Below are positions 23,620 to 31,391 of a DNA stretch of 64,000 nucleotides, in pieces. The position numbers and the translations under genes were made by a program. Position 1 is the first letter of the stretch. Each line of letters starts with the position of its first letter. The DNA comes from Acinetobacter rudis (GTDB lineage: Bacteria; Pseudomonadota; Gammaproteobacteria; Pseudomonadales; Moraxellaceae), in the NCBI RefSeq assembly GCF_031157835.1, contig NZ_JAVIDR010000002.1, forward strand, positions 248,001-312,000, written 5' to 3'. The notes under the pieces were generated by a model, which was given only the letters and a program-made list of their open reading frames with translations, had not been told where the DNA came from and made no database searches.

Positions 23620-24786
23620 ATGGAAAATTTTGTAGACAAACTCAAAGGCCATATTGAGCATGTAAAAAAAGTTGGTGCACACTGCTCAACAGAAGAAACC
23701 ACCAAGCAGGCCTTAATTTTACCGCTTTTGGATATATTGGGATTTAGTCCATATGACCCAACCAAGGTATTGGCTGAATTCGCAGCAGATTTCCCCGGAG
23801 TCAAGGCTACTGAGCGTGTTGATTATGCGTTGTATTGCAATAATCAGCCCGTGATGTTTATTGAGGCGAAATCTTATGCTTCAGATCTAACCAATCATGC
23901 TCCCCAGTTATCTAGATACTTTAATAGCAGTCTTGGTGTGACAATAGGTGCTATTACAAATGGCAGGGAGTGGAGATTTTTTACGGATCTAATTAATACC
24001 AATGTAATGGATGAACGACCATTCCTGACTATTGATTTCACCAAGTCAAAGCCAGAGGATTTGGTCCAACTTGCTGAGTTTAGACATGATAACTTTCATG
24101 CAGAGAAATTACGTTATTTTGCGGAAGAAAATCAATATATACAGCAATTTAAAACAGTGATACGGAAATGTATAAACGAGTCGGATATAGATTTTGTTCG
24201 CTATGTTGCTCAGCAGGCTACTGTACCACGCCAACTCAATACAAAGTTTCTAGAATCAATTCAGCCTTTTGTTAAACAGGCAGTTCAACAAGTTATCAGT
24301 GATACTGTTGTAAAAGGGCTATCATCACCAACAATTATCACTGCACAACCTGTTGAACAAAAGCAAAAAATTACAGAAGATCAAGAAGTTGTTGAGGTCG
24401 TAGATTATATCGTTAATCCAGACAACGAAAAAATCATTACCACCAAAGAAGAGCTGGAATTACAAAAAATTATTACAGATTTATTCCCTGGTATTGAGTT
24501 GATTTCGAAGGACACTGAGAGCTATTTCTCTATCCTTTACCAAGGGAAGAATAATCGATGGTTGTTTAGATATGATGTAAATAGAAAGCGCCCAACCATC
24601 CAATTTATTGTTCCGATGGATCAAGCTAAGCGATCGGAACTTGAAAGAGCTGGACTTGAAGTACAAGCAAATGGTTCTATCTTTTTGGATAAACCTGAAT
24701 ATATTTACCGGGCTGTTGGTGTTCTAAGAGATTCACTAGATTATTGTATAGATGACGATAACTTTAAGCGTGGACAAACATCCTAA
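23620..24786 (+). CDS. HsdR N-terminal-like nuclease-fold protein, lysogen-expressed moron
   Basis: The 388-residue protein resembles the N-terminal domain of type I restriction HsdR subunits: Glu25/26 in STEETTKQALILPLLDILGF, Asp68 in ERVDYAL, and Glu82-Ala-Lys84 in VMFIEAKSYA, a PD-(D/E)XK core without any helicase motor. The C-terminal third (ELQKIITDLFPGIELISKD, WLFRYDVNRKRPTIQFIV) looks like a separate alpha/beta domain. It lies between cI and the left operator with its own promoter and terminator, a common place for superinfection-exclusion or defence genes. That role is inferred. Confidence 0.78.
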   Translation: MENFVDKLKGHIEHVKKVGAHCSTEETTKQALILPLLDILGFSPYDPTKVLAEFAADFPGVKATERVDYALYCNNQPVMFIEAKSYASDLTNHAPQLSRYFNSSLGVTIGAITNGREWRFFTDLINTNVMDERPFLTIDFTKSKPEDLVQLAEFRHDNFHAEKLRYFAEENQYIQQFKTVIRKCINESDIDFVRYVAQQATVPRQLNTKFLESIQPFVKQAVQQVISDTVVKGLSSPTIITAQPVEQKQKITEDQEVVEVVDYIVNPDNEKIITTKEELELQKIITDLFPGIELISKDTESYFSILYQGKNNRWLFRYDVNRKRPTIQFIVPMDQAKRSELERAGLEVQANGSIFLDKPEYIYRAVGVLRDSLDYCIDDDNFKRGQTS

Positions 24787-24828
24787 AAATTACATATTAA
24801 TTCTAACCTAAATCCAGATTCACAATAT

Positions 24829-24857
24829 GAACCCGCGGAATATTCTGCGGGTTTTTC
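24829..24857 (+). terminator. Terminator after the HsdR-N-like gene
   Basis: ACCCGC and GCGGGT enclose the inner palindrome GAATATTC and are followed by a T-rich tail. It isolates this gene from the rightward operon. Confidence 0.75.
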
Positions 24858-24890
24858 TTTATCAAAAAAATAAGTTACCAAAATTAAAAG

Positions 24891-24927
24891 TAAGTTTTCT
24901 TATTGACAATAAAACTAAGTTTTCTTA
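24891..24927. promoter_or_regulatory. Left-operator-like region: two identical CI sites
   Basis: TAAGTTTTCTTA occurs at 24891-24902 and 24916-24927, a 25-base step. The sites share the half-site architecture of the three near cI and flank the -35 box of a strong promoter. Confidence 0.68.
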
Positions 24928-24931
24928 TATT
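24903..24931 (+). promoter_or_regulatory. Strong rightward early promoter (PL-like)
   Basis: A perfect -35 TTGACA at 24903 is 17 bases from -10 TATATT at 24926. One operator ends just before the -35 and the other fills the spacer, so CI should shut it tightly. It should drive the genes from 25008 on. Confidence 0.78.
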
Positions 24932-24950
24932 TATCTCGAACAAACAAAAA

Positions 24951-24988
24951 AAAGGCACATCAATCCTCTTAACTACTGATGTGCCTTT
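24951..24988 (+). promoter_or_regulatory. 12-bp perfect leader hairpin
   Basis: AAAGGCACATCA pairs with TGATGTGCCTTT across a 14-base loop, about 13 bases into the predicted transcript and before the first gene. There is only a TTT after the stem, so it is a weak terminator at best. It could be an attenuator, a 5' stabiliser or an antitermination element. Confidence 0.55.
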
Positions 24989-25007
24989 GCCCTAAAGCGA
25001 GATCATT

Positions 25008-25223
25008 ATGAAAAAACTTCACCCTAAAAGTCAAACCACGGCGATCCTTTACGATCCACCGCCATCACCACAACCTAAAGGCTCAGGTCTTGTCGCCGTG
25101 TCAGTATTCATCATTATTATGACTTTGTCCTTTGTGATGTTTAAAGGCTGCTCTGATGAAGTGGAGCGTCAAACTATTACAGCGCAGGATCATGCGGTTA
25201 TGTTGTCGGTTAAAGGAGAATAA
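25008..25223 (+). CDS. Small membrane protein, first gene of rightward operon (71 aa)
   Basis: The protein has a soluble Pro-rich N-terminus (ILYDPPPSPQPKGSG), one membrane span (about residues 28-46, LVAVSVFIIIMTLSFVMF) and a short outside tail. It is not recognised. As the first product of the PL-like promoter it is made at once after infection or induction. Confidence 0.62.
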   Translation: MKKLHPKSQTTAILYDPPPSPQPKGSGLVAVSVFIIIMTLSFVMFKGCSDEVERQTITAQDHAVMLSVKGE

Positions 25224-25225
25224 TC

Positions 25226-26014
25226 ATGGAAAATAATATTAATGTATCAGCCTTAGCACAAAATATTGCAGATCAATGCAAGCGCTTTGAAGAGTCCCAA
25301 GAATACAAAGATATGATCACGGCTGCTGTAAAAAAACTTTATACAGGTGCCATTGATGATGTGTTTCGCTGGGGAGAGTTTCCAGATCGTGTAAAAGAGG
25401 CTATTAAAAATGCCATGCCTAGTGATATTGGTAATTTTGTTGACTTAGCAAAATACAACACCCTTATAACCAATACATTAAAGACTGAGTGGGGCGAATC
25501 AGGCATTGAAGACAATGCGGTACAAAAAATTAAATCCGTGGCAATAGATGCAATCAATAATCTAAAGATTCCAGAATTTGTATTAATGTCTGAACTTTTT
25601 GAAGCATTTATTGAAAGCAATGAAGATGAGGCTGCAGAAAATGGTTGGGAAAAACCTAATATTTTACTTAAAGACTCTGAGAGTGTTGATGGATATTGGA
25701 GCATTGGATTTGAAGCGGAGCCAGAGACAACTAGTAGTTATATGTCAGCTAAAACACATACTTTTAGTTTTGAAAATTGCTTAAATCTAAGCCCAGTCTT
25801 CATCGATCGAAAGAATAAAGAATTTAAGCTTCATGAAGGGAATGAATGCTATGAACTTTATGCTGGCAAAATTCGTGGCGACATTCTTGGTAAAGAAGTA
25901 ATTAAACCTTACAGCGAGTATGAAAAATTAATCTGTGCCCTCTATTTTGGTGGTGCTTACTTGGTTTTGGATGATTTTGATCCTGAAGATATTTACTACC
26001 CGAATGAGTATTGA
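25226..26014 (+). CDS. Phage early protein of unknown function (262 aa)
   Basis: The first 120 residues are helical and acidic (ALAQNIADQCKRFEESQEYK), the rest mixed and rich in Tyr, Asp and Glu (ESVDGYWSIGFEAEPE, LVLDDFDPEDIYYPNEY). No catalytic motif is seen. It is the largest unknown in the rightward operon. Low basic content argues against DNA binding; a protein-inhibitor or DNA-mimic role is possible but unproven. Confidence 0.6.
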   Translation: MENNINVSALAQNIADQCKRFEESQEYKDMITAAVKKLYTGAIDDVFRWGEFPDRVKEAIKNAMPSDIGNFVDLAKYNTLITNTLKTEWGESGIEDNAVQKIKSVAIDAINNLKIPEFVLMSELFEAFIESNEDEAAENGWEKPNILLKDSESVDGYWSIGFEAEPETTSSYMSAKTHTFSFENCLNLSPVFIDRKNKEFKLHEGNECYELYAGKIRGDILGKEVIKPYSEYEKLICALYFGGAYLVLDDFDPEDIYYPNEY

Positions 26015-26023
26015 GGTGACAGC

Positions 26024-26392
26024 ATGAAAACATCTAATCAATTAACACCTGTTGAAGTAGTACGTGGTGAATATGGTTTTTGGATTCACCCAGTACTGGA
26101 TAAATATCTTACCGAGATACTTGGTGAACGTGAATTTATGACTGAATCTGAGCATTCAAAAATGGCTCTTCACTTCAATGTTCATTTCTACCGAAGAGAA
26201 ATGGAGTGGGATTGTTCTGAAGAGTTGGCTGAAAAATACTGGGGTGATGGTGATATTGATGCTGTAAAAGAATGGCAACCTACACCTCCTCCTAGTGGAA
26301 GATGGTTTTTGGTATTAATCAATGATACAGATGACGGCCCAGTAGCTTGGTTTGCTAAGGAAGTTCGTTCTGAAAGTGAGGTTGGAGTATGA
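26024..26392 (+). CDS. Phage early protein of unknown function (122 aa)
   Basis: The product combines a helical front (HPVLDKYLTEILGEREFMTE), an acidic centre (DCSEELAEKYWGDGDIDAV) and a beta-rich end (GRWFLVLINDTDDGPVAWFA). The C-terminal part resembles short segments in phage accessory proteins. A small gap follows the gene at 25226; it overlaps the next gene by four bases. Confidence 0.58.
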   Translation: MKTSNQLTPVEVVRGEYGFWIHPVLDKYLTEILGEREFMTESEHSKMALHFNVHFYRREMEWDCSEELAEKYWGDGDIDAVKEWQPTPPPSGRWFLVLINDTDDGPVAWFAKEVRSESEVGV

Positions 26393-26574
26393 CTGAAAGA
26401 AAACCTATTTTACTCGGCTTGTGTGATGGACGTATTACACATATGTCAGTCGACACAACCAAGGCAGAGCGTATTTCATTTATTAAAGGTGGTTGCGACA
26501 CAGTAGTTGTTCACACTGGCGAATGTCCAGATTTTAACAAGATATATCGTGTTGAAGTGAGTGAGGTGGAGTGA
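26389..26574 (+). CDS. Short phage early protein (61 aa)
   Basis: A compact, beta-rich sequence (PILLGLCDGRITHMSVDTTK, IYRVEVSEVE) with three Cys and no recognised family. It is coupled by overlap to genes on both sides of the rightward operon. Confidence 0.55.
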   Translation: MTERKPILLGLCDGRITHMSVDTTKAERISFIKGGCDTVVVHTGECPDFNKIYRVEVSEVE

Positions 26575-26807
26575 TGACTGAACACTGCAAAAATACTGGA
26601 AACTGGCTTGAAATGTGCGAAGCACTATCAGAAGTCACACGCAATGAATATGGTGATATTCAAGCACAACGCATGTCGCATCGTGCCGCTGACTCTGTAC
26701 GACTTCAAATCGTTGCAGGTCGTTTTAAGAAAAACCGTGTTGTATTAAATCACTGTCCTTTCTGTGGTGTTGATATTCGCACGAAGCACAAGGAGTCGGC
26801 AGCATGA
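26574..26807 (+). CDS. Zinc-ribbon-like phage early protein (77 aa)
   Basis: The ATG at 26574 overlaps the previous stop and follows GAGGTGGAG. The C-terminus ends in NHCPFCGVDIRTKH, a CxxC zinc knuckle, with an earlier His/Cys in MTEHCKNTGNWLEMC that could complete the site. Small phage zinc-ribbon proteins of this shape are common in early operons, usually with unknown targets. Confidence 0.62.
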   Translation: MTEHCKNTGNWLEMCEALSEVTRNEYGDIQAQRMSHRAADSVRLQIVAGRFKKNRVVLNHCPFCGVDIRTKHKESAA

Positions 26808-27187
26808 TGGATATTCAGAAAGAACCAAATAGCGACTTGGTGAATTTTCAAAAAGAATCCGAAGCTTTTGACTCATGGCATTATCAGGACTGGAGGTCAA
26901 ATATCTCTACCGATATCGATGAGAGCGAATACCCTGAATTGTATCGTCGGATATATTCACATTTTAGTGCTCAGTGTGAACGCGAATTACAGTTCAAGAC
27001 TTGGTTGGCTGCTAAAGCCCAAGCCGTACCAGAAGGTTTTGTTTTGGTGCCGAAGGAACCTACTGAAAAGATGATGATTAACGCTTTAGCTGTTATTGCC
27101 ACTGGAATTGGTAAAGATCACATTGATGTTGAAATTATAAAAATTTGGCAAAAAATGATCGAAGCTGCAGAGGATAAAAGCCTATGA
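26804..27187 (+). CDS. Phage early protein with VPEGFVLVPKEPT module (127 aa)
   Basis: The N-terminus is acidic and variable-looking (SEAFDSWHYQDWRSNISTDI). Near residue 72 it has AAKAQAVPEGFVLVPKEPTE, a short module seen in many otherwise unrelated phage accessory proteins, followed by a MINALAVIATGIGKDH helix. No activity is known for that module. It is coupled to the antirepressor-like gene by overlap. Confidence 0.6.
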   Translation: MMDIQKEPNSDLVNFQKESEAFDSWHYQDWRSNISTDIDESEYPELYRRIYSHFSAQCERELQFKTWLAAKAQAVPEGFVLVPKEPTEKMMINALAVIATGIGKDHIDVEIIKIWQKMIEAAEDKSL

Positions 27188-27879
27188 ATGCACTTGCAAA
27201 TCTCCAAACTCAAACCATGAGCAGCAAAGATTTGTTAGAAATAATCAATGCTGTCCGCGCTGAGTTTAATGAAAATCCAGTTCGCCTCAATGATTTTAAT
27301 AATCGCATTACGGATGAACTTGAAGGTGAGCACTACGAAAGTTTCGTAGTTCAAAATCCGAACAATACAACATCGATTGCTTATAACCTAACAATCGACC
27401 AATGCACCTTAATTGGTATGCGTGAATCTAAAGGTGTTCGTAAAAATGTACTAGCCAAGCTCAAAAGCTTGGCTGTACCACAAACTTATGCTGATGCCCT
27501 ACAACTTGCAGCAGATCAAGCCAAACAACTTGAGTTAGCACAATCTCAAATCCAAGTGTTAGAGCCTAAGGCACAGGCGCTTGATGTTATTGCCAGTACT
27601 GATGGCACCTACAATATTCGTGAATGTGCAAAAACCATTGGTATTGGTGAGCGTAAACTGATTGCTTTATTACTTGATAAAAAGTGGTGTTATCGAGATG
27701 GTCAAAAATTACAGCCCTATGCCGATAAAGTTACATCTGGTGTATTTATCAATCGTCCTTCTAATGTGATTGTTAATAAATATACAGGTGAAGAAAAAGT
27801 ACATTTACACATGCGAGTCACGGCGTTTGGTCTTACTCGTATTACTGGGTTGGTTAAAAAATTAGAGGAAAAAGCGTAA
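27184..27879 (+). CDS. Antirepressor-like protein with KilA-C/ANT domain
   Basis: The 231-residue protein has an N-terminal Rha-like or regulatory region (SKDLLEIINAVRAEF, SIAYNLTIDQCTLIGMRESK), a coiled linker (ADQAKQLELAQSQIQVLEPK) and a C-terminal ANT/KilA-C domain (IRECAKTIGIGERKLIALLL, KVHLHMRVTAFGLTRI). Such proteins bind DNA or repressors and promote induction. Position in the rightward early operon fits. Confidence 0.85.
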   Translation: MNALANLQTQTMSSKDLLEIINAVRAEFNENPVRLNDFNNRITDELEGEHYESFVVQNPNNTTSIAYNLTIDQCTLIGMRESKGVRKNVLAKLKSLAVPQTYADALQLAADQAKQLELAQSQIQVLEPKAQALDVIASTDGTYNIRECAKTIGIGERKLIALLLDKKWCYRDGQKLQPYADKVTSGVFINRPSNVIVNKYTGEEKVHLHMRVTAFGLTRITGLVKKLEEKA

Positions 27880-28157
27880 TGGCTAAATTAACAAAGCTAG
27901 ATCAAATTAGTCCAGAGGAGCGATTATCCGAAACTCAAAGATTTTGGGTATCTCCCGATGATGCGCTATTCCCCTCTAAAACAATTGCTCTTGTTTTCGA
28001 TGTATCGATACCATGGTTGCAGTTGAAACGTTGCACTGGTGATGGAATACCATATGTAAAGTCAGGACCACGGCGAGTCTTATACAAAAAGAAAGATGCG
28101 GTGGAGTTCTTCAATAAAAAGACAGTGCTTCACACAACCATGCAAAGCAGCCATTGA
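27879..28157 (+). CDS. Excisionase/AlpA-like HTH protein
   Basis: The 92-residue protein has a MerR/Xis-type winged helix (SKTIALVFDVSIPWLQLKRC, then IPYVKSGPRRVLYKKKDAVE), in which the protein reads DNA through the turn and the basic wing. It is the last phage gene and lies beside CATGTAGCC repeats spaced 11 bases apart, likely binding sites. An integrase is not in the window. Confidence 0.72.
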   Translation: MAKLTKLDQISPEERLSETQRFWVSPDDALFPSKTIALVFDVSIPWLQLKRCTGDGIPYVKSGPRRVLYKKKDAVEFFNKKTVLHTTMQSSH

Positions 28158-28167
28158 GCTGCTTTTT

Positions 28168-28222
28168 CATGTAGCCACCATGTAGCCACAAACATTAAAT
28201 TTCATGTAGCCTACATGTAGCC
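28168..28222. repeat. Four CATGTAGCC repeats, probable Xis or integrase arm sites
   Basis: CATGTAGCC occurs at 28168, 28179, 28203 and 28214: two pairs, each with an 11-base step, 35 bases between pairs. One-turn spacing next to an excisionase-like gene at a prophage end suggests recombination directionality sites. Confidence 0.62.
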
Positions 28223-28485
28223 AAAAAATAAATAGCTAAATATTTCCTATTATTGCTTATTATTGGATAAACACATTAATCATTGATTTTATTACAATAA
28301 ATATGCTTTATTATTGCTTAATATTGAATAAAAATGACTTTACCGTTGAACTTTAAGGGTTCAAGGGTAACGACATGCAGCGGCATCTCTGGAGACTTTA
28401 TTTAGACTACAAAAACAATAACTTACAATATTTCAAAATCCCCCACCCAATAGACCTATTACTTAATTTTTTAAAAAATATACCA
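28223..28485. other. Prophage right boundary region (attR candidate)
   Basis: No convincing gene is present. Two 23-base AT-rich repeats (TATTATTGCTTA followed by TATTGGATAA or ATTGAATAA forms) start near 28250 and 28311. A more GC-balanced stretch at 28340-28400 marks a change of composition and may be the first chromosomal DNA. The exact core cannot be set because the other end is outside the window. Confidence 0.45.
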
Positions 28486-28992
28486 TTAATAGACCGCAGG
28501 ATTATTTACAGGGTCTATTTCCATTACCATTATTGCCTCTTGACTTAACTCGATTGAATTCAAATCAATCCAAAATTGACCTTGCCTTTTTTTGTGAAAC
28601 CTAAATACAGCATCTGGACCAAACTCAGTGTCTAATTGCATTGTTAATATAGCCACACATGACACCTTAAAATTTTCCTGCCAGTACTCTTTAAATTCAT
28701 TCAGTAATTTAAGACCTATATTAGCCAATTGACCTAAACTTTGAAGATCTGTTTTACAGTAATCTTCAAGATGAAAACTATTAACAGCACATTCGAATCC
28801 TGTATCATCTGTATAATTCTTTCTAACCCATTCTTTATCAATAGGCTCATGTTCATTATGAAAAGCCTTAAATAAAAAGTATTCCTGATCAAAAGTAACA
28901 CCTTTTTTTATCAGTTCATGTAATTGCACAGGTAAAGTTAAAAAACTCCCCTGAGAAAGAAAAAAACTCATTTTAGAATTAATGAAAGTCAT
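28486..28992 (-). CDS. Orphan protein at prophage junction, possible immunity protein (168 aa)
   Basis: The acidic protein (LHELIKKGVTFDQEYFLFKA, EYWQENFKVSCVAILTMQLD) has no signal peptide or catalytic motif. AGGA lies eight bases before the ATG. A decayed frame directly upstream ends in an ATGA overlap with this start, an arrangement common for a toxin C-terminus followed by its immunity gene. It is AT-rich like many immunity genes. The immunity role is only an inference from organisation. Confidence 0.55.
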   Translation of the reverse strand: MTFINSKMSFFLSQGSFLTLPVQLHELIKKGVTFDQEYFLFKAFHNEHEPIDKEWVRKNYTDDTGFECAVNSFHLEDYCKTDLQSLGQLANIGLKLLNEFKEYWQENFKVSCVAILTMQLDTEFGPDAVFRFHKKRQGQFWIDLNSIELSQEAIMVMEIDPVNNPAVY

Positions 28993-29130
28993 TTGGTAAT
29001 TCCTAAATATTTTAAAATCTTATCAATACCTTTTGAAAAATCTGGATTTTTTAAAAGATCTTGGACCAATTTCAGGGCTAATGACGCTCACTTTTGCATA
29101 GTAGTTCAATAAATCAAGCTCGCAATTCAT
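28989..29130 (-). pseudogene. Frameshifted remnant upstream of the orphan gene
   Basis: From ATG 29130 one frame gives MNCELDLLNYYAKVS. An overlapping frame then gives KLVQDLLKNPDFSKGIDKIL and ends in a TGA that overlaps the next ATG. Joined at about 29090 they make one plausible helical C-terminus, suggesting the end of a larger gene that has lost its front and gained a frameshift. Bases 29131-29335 contain nothing else that I can support. Confidence 0.35.
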
Positions 29131-29335
29131 GCTTACTTTTCACTATTTTGCAAATAATCTTTTATTTTTTCACTTAGAAACATCGTAGCAATGTAAGCAA
29201 GTCTTTTAACTTTAGACAACAAAGATTATCCTATCCACAATCTGCTCTTTTGGTTCATATAGAGAAATTTCATATAATTTATCTATTATAACCAAACATC
29301 ATTTTGCATTTACTTGATCAAAGTTGCCTTTTTTT

Positions 29336-30121
29336 ATGAAAATCATCATCCTCAATAAGCCCTTTAATGTACTTTCTCAGTTTCGCGAGGATGATACACA
29401 CCCAACGATGGCAAACTTTATTGAAGATCCATCTTTACGTATTGCTGGACGACTTGATTTAGATTCTGAGGGATTATTACTATTAACTGATCATGGTGGT
29501 CTCAATCAGTTTATTACTCATCCAAATAACAAAAAATACAAAACCTATTTGGCCCAAGTAGATGGTGATATTACTGAAGAAGCAATAGCACAACTACAAC
29601 AAGGTGTTGAACTCAATGATGGAATGACCTTACCAACGCGTGTTAATAAAGTAAGCGAACCTGAGTGGTTATGGGAAAGAACACCACCTGTGCGCTATCG
29701 TGCAAATATTCCAACTTCTTGGGTAGAAATCCAAATCTGCGAAGGACGTAATCGTCAAGTGCGACGCATGACATCTGCTGTTGGTTTTCCTACATTACGC
29801 TTAATTCGAACCAAAGTGGGTAGCATCGACTTAATTCAATTACAGCTGCAACCAGGTGAGCAAACTGAAATTGAGCCGTTACTCTATCCAGATTTTAAAG
29901 ACTTACCACCAGATGAGCCTTATCGTTCACGTTCTTATATTAAAAAACCAGGTGGTAAAGGTGGCAAACCTATGCACCAAAAAAATAATAAAGAAGGTGA
30001 AAAGAAAAAATCAGGGACTAAACGTATTTGGCAAATGGATGAAAGCGAACGTCCACGCCGTAAAACCAATGGTACTACACGACCAAACAATAAAAACCGA
30101 GGCCGTGGCCGAGGTAGATAA
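29336..30121 (+). CDS. rluE: 23S rRNA pseudouridine synthase, RluE type
   Basis: I start at ATG 29336 (261 residues, MKIIILNKPFNVLSQF) rather than the TTG four codons upstream. The catalytic motif GRLDLDSEGLLLLTD (Asp in GRLD) and EGRNRQVRRM near residue 142 define the RsuA/RluB/E/F family. The short front, without an S4 domain, points to RluE, which modifies U2457 of 23S rRNA. The last 60 residues are a Lys/Arg/Gly-rich tail longer than in E. coli RluE, likely an RNA-binding extension. Confidence 0.9.
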   Translation: MKIIILNKPFNVLSQFREDDTHPTMANFIEDPSLRIAGRLDLDSEGLLLLTDHGGLNQFITHPNNKKYKTYLAQVDGDITEEAIAQLQQGVELNDGMTLPTRVNKVSEPEWLWERTPPVRYRANIPTSWVEIQICEGRNRQVRRMTSAVGFPTLRLIRTKVGSIDLIQLQLQPGEQTEIEPLLYPDFKDLPPDEPYRSRSYIKKPGGKGGKPMHQKNNKEGEKKKSGTKRIWQMDESERPRRKTNGTTRPNNKNRGRGRGR

Positions 30122-30132
30122 TTTTACCAAAG

Positions 30133-30172
30133 AAAAAAACCGCTTAGTTTTACAGATCTAAGCGGTTTTTAT
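30133..30172. terminator. Bidirectional terminator between rluE and the DEAD-box gene
   Basis: AACCGCTTAG pairs with CTAAGCGGTT over a 10-base loop, with A-run before and T-run after. The genes converge here. Confidence 0.8.
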
Positions 30173-30192
30173 TTAACGAAATATCTTTATGC

Positions 30193-31344
30193 TTAACAAT
30201 ATCCGTCCAAACGGGTTAGCGGTAGTTTTTGTCCGATTGCCTTTTCGATTTCTGGTAAATAGAAAGCATCATCTTCAGACAAGAAACTAATACTTACCCC
30301 TTGAGTCCCTGCCCGTCCAGTACGACCAATACGATGAACATAATCGTCTGATTGCTCAGGTAAAGTGAAGTTAACTACATGTGATACACCATCAACATGA
30401 ATACCACGCCCAGCAACATCTGTTGCAATCATGATGTTATGTTGACCATTTTTAAATTGATCCAACATTTTTAAACGTCGATCTTGCGCAATTTCACCCG
30501 ATAACATAACAACCTTATAACCATCATGTTTGAGATTGTCATACAGTTTACGTACTTGATCACGACGATTTGCAAAAATCATAACTTTTTCAATAGGTTC
30601 TTGCTTTAATATGTCACATAACAACTTATATTTATCTTTTTTCTCAACCAAGTACACACGCTGTTCAACATCTGCATTGGTTTTCTTTTCAGGCTCAATC
30701 TCAACCGTAACAGGTTCATACAACCACTGCTGCGCTAAATTAAGCACATCATAACTAAAAGTAGCTGAAAACATTAACGTTTGACGTTGTTCTTTACGTG
30801 GAGAATAACGCACAATTCGCTTAACTGAAGGAATAAAGCCCATATCAAGTAAACGATCCGCCTCATCAATCACTAAGAACTCTAAACGGTCTAACCAAAC
30901 TTCTTTTTGCTCAGTGAAGTCAATCAAACGGCCTGGTGTTGCCACCATGATATCAACAAAATTTTCATCTAATAATTTACGTTGCTTGTCAAAATCAACA
31001 CCACCAACCAATGTGACAACATTAAGCTGAGTAAATTTAACCAACTCTTTCGCATCATTCTCAATCTGGATAGCCAGTTCACGTGTTGGCGCCAAAATAA
31101 GCGCACGAGGCTCACCACGATAACGTGTTTCATTTAATGAATTATTTAATAAATCATTAATAACACTAATCAAAAACGCAGCAGTTTTACCAGTACCTGT
31201 TTGTGCACGACCAATTGCATCATGTCCAGCCAAAGTATATTTCAATACTTTTTGTTGGATAGGGGTCATTTCAGTAAACCCTAAAGCATCAATCGCTTGT
31301 TGTAATTGCGGATGTAATTTCAGGATTTGGAAAGCAAATGACAT
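30193..31344 (-). CDS. rhlB: DEAD-box RNA helicase, RhlB-like
   Basis: All family motifs are present in 383 residues: Q motif TPIQQ, Walker A AQTGTGKT (47-54), PTRELA, VIDEADRLLDMGF, SATF, and HRIGRTGRAG near residue 340. The protein lacks the long basic tail of RhlE or SrmB and has the compact RhlB length. It unwinds structured RNA, probably with the RNA degradosome. Subfamily choice is by recall. Confidence 0.88.
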   Translation of the reverse strand: MSFAFQILKLHPQLQQAIDALGFTEMTPIQQKVLKYTLAGHDAIGRAQTGTGKTAAFLISVINDLLNNSLNETRYRGEPRALILAPTRELAIQIENDAKELVKFTQLNVVTLVGGVDFDKQRKLLDENFVDIMVATPGRLIDFTEQKEVWLDRLEFLVIDEADRLLDMGFIPSVKRIVRYSPRKEQRQTLMFSATFSYDVLNLAQQWLYEPVTVEIEPEKKTNADVEQRVYLVEKKDKYKLLCDILKQEPIEKVMIFANRRDQVRKLYDNLKHDGYKVVMLSGEIAQDRRLKMLDQFKNGQHNIMIATDVAGRGIHVDGVSHVVNFTLPEQSDDYVHRIGRTGRAGTQGVSISFLSEDDAFYLPEIEKAIGQKLPLTRLDGYC

Positions 31345-31391
31345 AAATGGAGCTCTACAGTCAATGATTTAAATTTAAACCATTATATACA

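Noticed and set aside
28168-28222. CRISPR-like array
   Set aside because: Units are only 9 bases, spacing is 2 or 15 bases between copies and there are no spacers of normal length.
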